A stretch of DNA of 46,591 bases from Basidiobolus meristosporus CBS 931.73 (taxonomy: Eukaryota; Basidiobolomycota; Basidiobolomycetes; Basidiobolales; Basidiobolaceae), in contig MCFE01000681.1 in the NCBI GenBank assembly GCA_002104905.1, forward strand, positions 1 to 46,591, written 5' to 3'. Below the pieces are notes generated by a model. It saw nothing but the letters and a program-made list of their open reading frames with translations. It searched no databases and was not told the DNA's origin. Positions 1-11,200 of the stretch are shown piece by piece; the stretch's first letter is position 1; every line of letters starts with the position of its first letter. Both the position numbers and the translations under genes were made by a program.

Positions 1-1554
1 GTCTGTTTGCTAGCTCATTCAACTCAGCATATGTCAGTGATAGGCCGTCAAACACCAAAGCGGTGGCCTGCGGAGTGCGCTCGACCTGTTGCTCAAAGAG
101 ATGATGGATGCACAACTCCGATGGATAGTCCTGTTGAGTGTCATTCCACTTTCCGAGCACAAGCTCTCGCTCAGCGGGAGACAGTAGGTCTACCGACATT
201 GCAAGTCGATCTACGTCTACCGCCATTTCCCGAAGCATCGAACATAGGTACCCTACATGTCGCTCCACCGTCACGCGATCAAAGAGAGCTGTCGAGTACG
301 ACATGCTTCCCATGATTCCATCCTCCGACTCAAATAGCCCCAGCGTCAAGTCAAACTTTGCAACATCGTAGCCTGTATCGACATTTGTTATCTCAAGCCC
401 AGGCAGTTGAAAGTCTGTCGTCTCATTGTTCTGCAACACGAACATCACTTGGAACAGTGGGGAGTGGCTGAGGCTTCGTGGCGGCTGCACAATGTCAACA
501 ACCTGCTCGAACGGCAAATCCTGGTGATTCTGAGCATCAAGAGACGTCTTCCGCACTCTTTCAAGAAGCTGGCGCATTGTTGCGTTTCCTGACAGGTCAA
601 TTCGTAGTGCAAGTGTGTTGACAAAGAATCCAATCAGTGACTCGATCTCTCGGTGATTGCGGTTGGCCGAGGGTGATCCAATGATAATGTCATCCTGTCC
701 TGACATCCGCGACAGAACACAACTCCAAGCAGTGAGGATGGCCATGTACAATGTCACTCCAACCTTTTGACACAACTGTTTGAGTTCTCGTGTGAGATGT
801 AAATCCAGATGGATGGATACACTATCCCCTGCAAATGACTGCTGAGGCGGTCGTGGTCGGTCGGTCGGTAGGCTGAGGAGGACAGGAGCATTCGCCATGA
901 CTGTCTTCCAGTATGTTGTGTGAGTCTCAAGCCGATCTCCACTCAGCCACTGCTTCTGCCACGCAGCGTAGTCAGGATACTGGATAGTCAGAGGAGGTAG
1001 CGGATTGGGCTTGCCATTGCAGTATGCGCTGTACAGTGTACTCAACTCGCGATTGAAGATTGACGATGACCAGCCATCGGATATGATATGGTGTTGGGTG
1101 ACCATGAAGACATGCTCATTTTTGTCAAGCTGGACCATGAGAGCTCGAATTAAAGGTCCGTTCGCCAAGTCAAATGGATTAGATGCCTCCTTCGTTGTTA
1201 ATTGCTCTAGCCGTGATTCGGCTTCTGGCGAGTCTTGAAGATCCTCCCAGTGGATCGGCAAGCCTGAATGTGCACGCAATAGTCTCACATGAGACTGGCC
1301 ATCAATTGCAACAAACACTGAACGTAGAGCTTCGTGTCGAGCGAAAATTGTGTCTAACGCACGTAGCCAGGCATCCCGATTCAGACCCCCACGGAGACGA
1401 ATGGCGCACGGCATGTTGTATATCTCGCTTGTGCCTTCGATCTGAGCAAGAAACCACATGCGCTGTTGGGCGAAGGAAAGTGGTAGATCTCCATCGCGAG
1501 AAACTGGGCGAATAGTAGTGTGGGTTGCCATTTCTTTGTCCATGTGTCGTCTCA
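1..1554 (-). other. NRPS module 5, partial: C5 and the first residues of A5
   Basis: The last module visible before the left edge. C5 contains PLSFAQQRMWFL-type start residues at about 1490 and HHIISDG at 1073-1093, and it runs into the start of an A domain (ERTPQATALVF) that is cut off by the window edge. The whole segment is almost base-for-base the same as C4, differing at only a handful of sites, so this module looks like a very recent copy. The amino acid it would add cannot be predicted because the A core lies outside the window. Confidence 0.88.
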
Positions 1555-2231
1555 CGGATTCGGCGAATGATGAGAGGGTTGGTGAGGTGAAAATAGATGA
1601 CAATGGTGGCGGGGCACCGAAAGAGGCTATGCGATTCATCAAGCGCACAGCCAGGAGTGAATGGCCTCCCAGTGCAAAAAAGTCATCATGTCGACTCACA
1701 TGATCGATGTTGAGTACCTCGGCCCAGATTTTGGCAACTGCTACCTCGATCTCGCCTTGTGGCTGCTCATAGGCCTCACGAGCGTAGGCGTCAGTATCCG
1801 GTGCAGGAAGAGCCTTACGGTCGAGCTTTCCATTGGAGTTCAGTGGCAGTGAATCCAATCGGACAATGGCGGCTGGAACCATGTATTCTGGTAAACATGA
1901 CGTGAGGTGTGAACGTAGAGTGTTCATCAGATTATCATCTGCCTTGGAAACCACATATCCGACTAGCCTCTTGTCAGACCCTTCACCTACTGTGACGACA
2001 ACAGCTTTATCTACAAGTGGATGGTCAACAAGTCGTGCTTCAATCTCACCAAGCTCAATTCGGAATCCTCGGATCTTGACTTGATGATCATTGCGACCAA
2101 GGATGATGATGTTTCCATCTGGAAGATACCGTGCCAGATCACCTGTCTTGTACATTCTTGCATTTTTATCTTCCGAGAATGGATCTGGAATGAACGACTT
2201 GGCCGTCAACTCTGGTCGATTGAGGTAGCCT
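1..2231. repeat. Tandem module repeat R1, copy a
   Basis: Matches 3287-5517 at a constant offset of 3286 bp with only about eight differences noticed by eye. It covers the start of A5, all of C5, T4 and the 3' third of A4. The match ends abruptly near 2231, in the A-domain core. The left end lies beyond the window. Confidence 0.95.
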
Positions 2232-5200
2232 CTTGCAATTCCAATCCCTCCAAGGTAAAGCTCTCCTGCTGCTCCCATTGGTACTGGTTGCTGATAAGCA
2301 TCAAGAAGATATATTGTTCTGTTGGGAATAGGTCGACCAATCGGGATGTTTTCACCTTGGTAATTCTTTGGACACTTCCAAATCGTTGTGGCGACTGTGG
2401 CCTCTGTTGGTCCGTATTCGTTGATTATCTTTCCATTGGGTACCAATTTATGCACTTGAGCAGTCAGAGCTGCTGGCAGAGTCTCACCCATGATTACAAA
2501 TGTCAGTGGGGTCTTCAACGATGGCAAGCACATGCTGTCGTGGAGGAGAGTCGGAGTGATGCTGGTGTGGCTGATTGAATGCCGCTCAAAGTATTCCCAC
2601 AACTTGGGTCGATCTAGTCGGATCTCGTCCTTAACTAAGTGGAGGCATGCTCCTCCTGTCAGAGCTGAGAAGATTTCCGAAACACTATGATCGAAGCTCA
2701 ATGACGTGAATAGCAAGGCGTGACTAGTAATCGAAATGCCAAATGACTCGGGTCTTCCATGGATCAAGTTGACGACCCCTTTGTGCTCAATCATCACTCC
2801 CTTGGGCTTGCCTGTCGATCCCGAGGTATAGATAATATAAGCCAAATGTGATGAAGTCAACCCAGACACATTAGGATTTCGCACAAACTGGCTTGATGCA
2901 ATGCTTTCCAATAAATTCCTACGAACAATATCAAGAAATTAGGCAAGCCGGATTCGTATGAGTATCAACATAACTATCTGATCAAATTAGTTACCTCGGT
3001 AGTCTGTGAACTGGATCCTCAGGTCTATTAGGGTCCACTACTGTCATAAAAGCTATTGCTTCACCAAGAACCGTTTGTCCAATCAGATCTGCAATTATGA
3101 TACGCGGTGAAGCATCAACCAGAATGTCTTCGAGACGTCTGCTGGCATAAGAAGGATCGAGTGGGATGTAGGCTCCGCCTGCCTTGAGGATAGCAAGTAC
3201 TCCTGCGACCATGGCAACTGAGCGTTCGACGCAGATAGCCACAACACTCTCAGGCTGAACACCCAATGTGATGAGCTGGTGAGCCAGTCTGTTTGCTAGC
3301 TCATTCAACTCAGCATATGTCAGTGATAGGCCGTCAAACACCAAAGCGGTGGCCTGCGGAGTGCGCTCGACCTGTTGCTCAAAGAGATGATGGATGCACA
3401 ACTCCGATGGATAGTCCTGTTGAGTGTCATTCCACTTTCCGAGCACAAGCTCTCGCTCAGCGGGAGACAGCAGGTCTACCGACATTGCAAGTCGATCTAC
3501 GTCTACCGCCATTTCCCGAAGCATCGAACATAGGTACCCTACATGTCGCTCCACCGTCACGCGATCAAAGAGAGCTGTCGAGTACGACATGCTTCCCGTG
3601 ATTCCATCCTCCGACTCAAATAGCCCCAGCGTCAAGTCAAACTTTGCAACATCGTAGCCTGTATCGACATTTGTTATCTCAAGCCCAGGCAGTTGCAAGT
3701 CTGTCGTCTCATTGTTCTGCAACACGAACATCACTTGGAACAGTGGGGAGTGGCTGAGGCTTCGTGGCGGCTGCACAATGTCAACAACCTGCTCGAACGG
3801 CAAATCCTGGTGATTCTGAGCATCAAGAGACGTCTTCCGCACTCTTTCAAGAAGCTGGCGCATTGTTGCGCTTCCTGACAGGTCAATTCGTAGTGCAAGT
3901 GTGTTGACAAAGAATCCAATCAGTGACTCGATCTCTCGGTGATTGCGGTTGGCCGAGGGTGATCCAATGATAATGTCATCCTGTCCTGACATCCGCGACA
4001 GAACACAACTCCAAGCAGTGAGGATGGCCATGTACAATGTCACTCCAACCTTTTGACACAACTGTTTGAGTTCTCGTGTGAGATGTAAATCCAGATGGAT
4101 GGATACACTATCCCCTGCAAATGACTGCTGAGGCGGTCGTGGTCGGTCGGTCGGTAGGCTGAGGAGGACAGGAGCATTCGCCATGACTGTCTTCCAGTAT
4201 GTTGTGTGAGTCTCAAGCCGATCTCCACTCAGCCACTGCTTCTGCCACGCAGCGTAGTCAGGATACTGGATAGTCAGAGGAGGTAGCGGATTGGGCTTGC
4301 CATTGCAGTATGCGCTGTACAGTGTACTCAACTCGCGATTGAAGATTGACGATGACCAGCCATCGGATATGATATGGTGTTGGGTGACCATGAAGACATG
4401 CTCATTTTTGTCAAGCTGGACCATGAGAGCTCGAATTAAAGGTCCGTTCGCCAAGTCAAATGGATTAGATGCCTCCTTCGTTGTTAATTGCTCTAGCCGT
4501 GATTCGGCTTCTGGCGAGTCTTGAAGATCCTCCCAGTGGATCGGCAAGCCTGAATGTGCACGCAATAGTCTCACATGAGACTGGCCATCAACTGCAACAA
4601 ACACTGAACGTAGAGCTTCGTGTCGAGCGAAAATTGTGTCTAACGCACGTAGCCAGGCATCCCGATTCAGACCCCCACGGAGACGAATGGCGCACGGCAT
4701 GTTGTATATCTCGCTTGTGCCTTCGATCTGAGCAAGAAACCACATGCGCTGTTGGGCGAAGGAAAGTGGTAAATCTCCATCGCGAGAAACTGGGCGAATA
4801 GTAGTGTGGGTTGCCATTTCTTTGTCCATGTGTCGTCTCACGGATTCGGCGAATGATGAGAGGGTTGGTGAGGTGAAAATAGATGACAATGGTGGCGGGG
4901 CACCGAAAGAGGCTATGCGATTCATCAAGCGCACAGCCAGGAGTGAATGGCCTCCCAGTGCAAAAAAGTCATCATGTCGACTCACATGATCGATGTTGAG
5001 TACCTCGGCCCAGATTTTGGCAACTGCTACCTCGATCTCGCCTTGTGGCTGCTCATAGGCCTCACGAGCGTAGGCGTCAATATCCGGTGCAGGAAGAGCC
5101 TTACGGTCGAGCTTTCCATTGGAGTTCAGTGGCAGTGAATCCAATCGGACAATGGCGGCTGGAACCATGTATTCTGGTAAACATGACGTGAGGTGTGAAC

Positions 5201-8200
5201 GTAGAGTGTTCATCAGATTATCATCTGCCTTGGAAACCACATATCCGACTAGCCTCTTGTCAGACCCTTCACCTACTGTGACGACAACAGCTTTATCTAC
5301 AAGTGGATGGTCAACAAGTCGTGCTTCAATCTCACCAAGCTCAATTCGGAATCCTCGGATCTTGACTTGATGATCATTGCGACCAAGGATGATGATGTTT
5401 CCATCTGGAAGATACCGTGCCAGATCACCTGTCTTGTACATTCTTGCATTTTTATCTTCCGAGAATGGATCTGGAATGAACGACTTGGCCGTCAACTCTG
5501 GTCGATTGAGATATCCTCTTGCAATTCCAACCCCTCCAATATATATCTCGCCTATTGTTCCCAGAGGAACAGGAATCCTATGCAAGTCCAATATATATAT
5601 CCTTACATTGGCGATCGGGCGGCCAATTGGTACAAGGTCACCTTTGAAACTGGACTTACATTTCCATCGAGTCGCTGTAATGGTAGCTTCTGTTGGTCCG
5701 TATTCGTTGATAATCGCGGAACCCATAGGGAGCAACTGATGGAGTGCATGAAGCAAACCTGGTGGGAGAATTTCACCAACGAACGTCAGGCGCAATGGCG
5801 TTCTGAGTGGCGAAAGATTTTTGATGTCCTGAAGTACTGTTGGCGTCATTGCTGTGTGAGTGATGGAATTCTCCTGTATATAGTTCCACAGACCAGGCAT
5901 ATCTCGCCTGGCATCTTCCTGCAGTATATGGAGACTAGCACCAGAGCACAGTGTTGTGAAAATATCCAACACACTCACATCGAAACTCAGAGGTGTGAAC
6001 TGTAGGAATCGACTGGTTGTGCTGAGGCTATGTTCCTGCACACGGGACACGACGCCTTGATGCTCAATCATTACTCCTTTTGGCATTCCTGTCGAACCAG
6101 AGGTATAGATGATGTACGCAAGGTCTCGTGATGTAAGGCTAGGTACCCTTGGGTTCGAGCTGAAGAGCGATGGTATATCATTTGGATCTATTATCAAAGG
6201 ACAAGCAATTTCTATACAAAGGAATATTAAAAGTGAGTACAGATGTTCGTAGAAAAAAACATTAGTGATTACAATCCGTACCACGCAAATTACCACTCTT
6301 GTACGAGCACAGAACACCTATCTTTTGGAGCATGGAACGTCCGATGGTGTCAATTATAATGACCGTAGGTAGTGAGTCTTCCAAAATGCTCTCTAAACGG
6401 ATCTTTGGATTAGTCGGGTCGAGTGGGATGTATGTACCTCCTGCCTTCAGAATGGCTAGTATTCCCACAATTACAGCAAGAGAGCGATTCGTGCAAATCG
6501 CCACACGAATTTCAGGTTTAACACCCAGTCCAATAAGATGGTGTGCCAGTTTGTTTGCCCGCTCATTCAACTCTGCATATGTCAGTGATTGACCATTGAA
6601 CACCAAAGCCGATGCCAGAGGAGTGCGCTCAGCTTGTTGTTCAAAAATATGGTGAATACACAAGTGAGCAGGATAATCCAATTGAGTCATATTCCATGTG
6701 CGGAGCAGTAGCTCCTGTTCATGCTGTGGTAGAATGTTTAATCTCCCAGCAGTCATGTATGGCGTATCCTCAAGAGCAGAAGCCAAGCTCTCAAGTGCCT
6801 GTTGCATGTATCCGCAAACTCGTGACGGACTAAACGGCTGCACTACTTCGGCTGTAAGACTGAGTGATTGGCCATAATCATCCACTGATAGAGTGAAAGG
6901 GTAGTTTGTGCGCTCTTGACCTTCCAGGTATTCAATGCCTGTATCAACCAAAATGGCATTAGATGATGCAGTGTTGTGTCTGTAGTTCAGCATCGCACTA
7001 AACAGTGGAGTGCCTTGTGGAACACTGCTGCACCGCTGGGCGAGGACCAACGAGGCGTGTTCATGCTCGAGTAACGATGCAAGCCTTTCATGTGTCTGCA
7101 GTACAGCTTCGTAGACACTTCCAGCTAGGTCAACGCGTAGTGGCAGAGTATTGATGAACAAACCCATTGCACTGTCCGACCCTTGTCCAGAGTCCATTCT
7201 TCCGAATAGAACTGTGCCAAATACAACACGGTCCTCTCCACTTGTGCGCGATATCACCTGTCCCCACGCCACATGGCATAGAGTTGCAACACTCACTCCA
7301 AGTTGTTTGGCCTGTTGTCGCAGCCGGTCATTTAGGCCTTGTGGTAATGGCTGGCGCGATGTGATGGCATTGTCCCCGTGGCGGTGTACGTCCTTCAGTC
7401 CGAATGGCAGTGAAGGCCTATCGATGTCCATCAGCATGCTCTTAAAGAACTTCTCGTGGTAATCCTGGCGGCGATTCAGCATTGCATGCGCGATAAGGTT
7501 GCGGAAAGGCTGAGGTGCGGGCAATGTGTGGCCCAGGCCATCCATAAATGCCTTGGTCTCCATGGAAACAACCTCAAGAGTAGAATGATCACCAATCAAG
7601 TGGTGCATCAGTTCTGCGAGTATCCACCTACCGTCAGAGTCTTGAGCAACAGTGAACCTTAATAATGGTGCCAGGGTGAGATCGATGCGATGCTTTCGAG
7701 GATCAAGTATACGCTTCAGCTGATCCAAAGTAGGCCCATTCGATGGATCCAAATTAAGCTCCGTGACTGAAATTGAAGCTTGTCGCCAAACAACCTGTGC
7801 TGGCGTGGAGATATTTTCATGCACTATCGATGTACGCAAGATATCGTGCCTGTTCACCACCATTTGCACAGCTTTGATATAACTGTCCAGTAGCGGACGA
7901 GTCTCAAACGCCATTATGGAGATGAGTAGATAAGGGTCGCCTTCAGTTGCCAGAAGGTGGTGAAAAAGGATGCCTTCTTGTAGGGGAGACAAGGCATAGA
8001 TATCTTGGATGTTAGACACTCCACCAGGAACACGATGAACAACATGATCAATATCTGTCTGTGAGAGTGAGATGAGCGGCAGCACTTCCGGTGTAATTGT
8101 AGAAGTGTCTGGTGTGATGAGGTTGGTCGGCACATCAAACGAAGTGTGAGAATCCAGCGATCGTGCCAATGCACTGAGGGTAGGAGTGCTGAACAAATCG

Positions 8201-11200
8201 CGAATGGTGAGAGTCAGACCAACGCATCGCAAGCGCTCAATTAGCTGAACCGCAAGCAGGGAGTGGCCGCCCAGCGAAAAGAAATTGTCATGCCGGCTTA
8301 CTACATCAAGATGCAAGAGCTCGGACCATATCCTCGCCATAGTAGTTTCGACCTCACCATGCGGTTCCTCGTGGAAATGGTGGGCAAATGCTTCATTATC
8401 AGGTGCAGGGAGTACCTTACGATCGAGTTTGCCATTCGAGTTGAGTGGAAGAGAATCGAGTCGGACAAATGCGGCTGGAACCATGTAATCCGGTAGACAC
8501 GATCTGAGGTACGAACGCAGAGTGTGGACGAGCTGATCATCGTGCTTAGCAACAACATAGGCCACAAGTTTCCTGGCGCTTTCTTCGCCCATCGCAATCA
8601 CAGCCGCCGAGTGGACTAGCATATGCTCAGTGAGTCGGGCCTCAATCTCACCTAGCTCAATCCGGAATCCTCGAATCTTCACTTGATGGTCGTTGCGACC
8701 TAGGAAAACGACGTTGCCATCGGCGAGGTACCTCGCTTGATCGCCTGTCTTGTACATTCTCGCGTCTTGCTCACCTGAAAATGGATCCCGGAGGAACACC
8801 TGGGCAGTCAGATCGGGCCGATTCAGGTATCCCCTTGCCACTCCTGCTCCGCCGATGTACAACTCTCCAGCCGCTCCTAGGGGAACTAGTTGTCGATGCT
8901 CGTCGAGGATGTAAATACACTTGTTGGCTATGGGGCGACCAATTGGTACTACGTCTCCGCTGAAGCCCTCTGGACATCTCCATGTCAGTGAGCTCACTGT
9001 CGCTTCCGTTGGCCCATAGTCATTCACGATGCGGCCGTTCGGGATCAACGGTTGCAGGCTATGAATCAGTGATGCTGGGAATGATTCTCCCCCCAATATC
9101 AGCGTCAGAGAAGTGGAGAGCTGCGGCAGGTGCTTGGCTCCTTGGAAGATCGCGGGGGGCAAGAGTGCCTGCGTGATCGCGTTCTGCTCAAGATAGTCCC
9201 ACAGATGTCGCTGATTGTACCGGATAGCATCAGGAAGGATATGCAGACTGGCACCGGAACACAAAGTCGAGAATGTATCCATGACACACCCGTCGAAGGC
9301 GAATGAAAAGAACTGCAGTACGCGGCTTGACGTTTGGATCCCGTAGACTTCGTGTCGTGTCACGACAAGGTTGGACAATCCTCTATGCTCTACCATCACT
9401 CCCTTGGGCTTCCCGGTAGATCCGGAAGTGTAGATGATGTAGGCCAAATTGGATGAGGTCAACCCTGTCACCTGCGGGTTGGCGAGTGAATTGTCCGATT
9501 TACCACTACTGAATTGTGGTTGATATGAGCTAGCTGTTAGCTTCAATGTAAGATGATAAGATAGCTTTGTAAATCATGTTTACCTGTTTGAGCGAGGTTC
9601 TGCCGCCAACTTGTTTGGATCCACCACTGTCATGGAGGAGAGGATCCCCTCTCCTAGCGCTTGTTGTCCCAGGGTATCTGCAATCACGATGTGTGGACTA
9701 GAGTCCAGCAAGATGTCCCTTAGTCGATCACTTGCGTATGATGGATCGAGTGGGATATAGGCTCCGCCTGCCTTGAGGATAGCAAGTACTCCTGCGACCA
9801 TGGCAACTGAGCGTTCGACGCAGATAGCCACAACACTCTCAGGCTGAACACCCAATGTGATGAGCTGGTGAGCCAGTCTGTTTGCTAGCTCATTCAACTC
9901 AGCATATGTCAGTGATTGGCCGTCAAACACCTAAAGCGGTGGCCTGCGGAGTGCGCTCGACCTGTTGCTCAAAGAGATGATGGATGCACAACTCCGATGG
10001 ATAGTCCTGTTGAGTGTCATTCCACTTTCCGAGCACAAGCTCTCGCTCAGCGGGAGACAGTAGGTCTACCGACATTGCAAGTCGATCTACGTCTACCGCC
10101 ATTTCCCGAAGCATCGAACATAGGTACCCTACATGTCGCTCCACCGTCACGCGATCACAGAGAGCTGTCGAGTACGACATGCTTCCCGTGATTCCATCCT
10201 CCGACTCAAATAGCCCCAGCGTCAAGTCAAACTTTGCAACATCGTAGCCTGTATCGACATTTGTTATCTCAAGCCCAGGCAGTTGCAAGTCTGTCGTCTC
10301 ATTGTTCTGCAACACGAACATCACTTGGAACAGTGGGGAGTGGCTGAGGCTTCGTGGCGGCTGCACAATGTCAACAACCTGCTCGAACGGCAAATCCTGG
10401 TGATTCTGAGCATCAAGAGACGTCTTCCGCACTCTTTCAAGAAGCTGGCGCATTGTTGCGCTTCCTGACAGGTCAATTCGTAGTGCAAGTGTGTTGACAA
10501 AGAATCCAATCAGTGACTCGATCTCTCGGTGATTGCGGTTGGCCGAGGGTGATCCAATGATAATGTCATCCTGTCCTGACATCCGCGACAGAACACAACT
10601 CCAAGCAGTGAGTATGGCCATGTACAATGTCACTCCAACCTTTTGACACAGCTGTTTGAGTTCTCGTGTGAGATGTAAATCCAGATGGATGGATACACTA
10701 TCCCCTGCAAATGACTGCTGAGGCGGTCGTGGTCGGTCGGTCGGTAGGCTGAGGAGGACAGGAGCATTTGCCATGACTGCCTTCCAGTATGTTGTGTGAG
10801 TCTCAAGCCGATCTCCACTCAGCCACTGCTTCTGCCACGCAGCGTAGTCAGGATACTGGATAGTCAGAGGAGGTAGCGGATTGGGCTTGCCATTGCAGTA
10901 TGCGCTGTACAGTGTACTCAACTCGCGATTGAAGATTGACGATGACCAGCCATCGGATATGATATGGTGTTGGGTGACCATGAAGACATGCTCATTTTTG
11001 TCAAGCTGGACCATAAGAACGCGAATTAAGGGTCCGCGTGCTAAATCGAACGGGTTCATAGACATATTGCTACACATTTGCTTTAGCTGTGATACCCTGT
11101 CTGGAGTGCTGCTAAGATCCTTCCAGTTAATTGGCATATTTGAATCAGCTTGCAAGAGTCGCACTTGAGGTTGTCCGTTTACTGTTACAAACTCGGATCG

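Noticed and set aside
7-5739. Many plus-strand open frames of 60-230 residues across the NRPS
   Set aside because: They are antisense shadows of the minus-strand synthetase and recur identically in each repeat copy.
2994-6317. Reading 6317-2991 as a separate NRPS gene with its own methionine start
   Set aside because: The upstream residues are translated intron; splicing at 6212 joins it in frame with the preceding exon in mid A domain.
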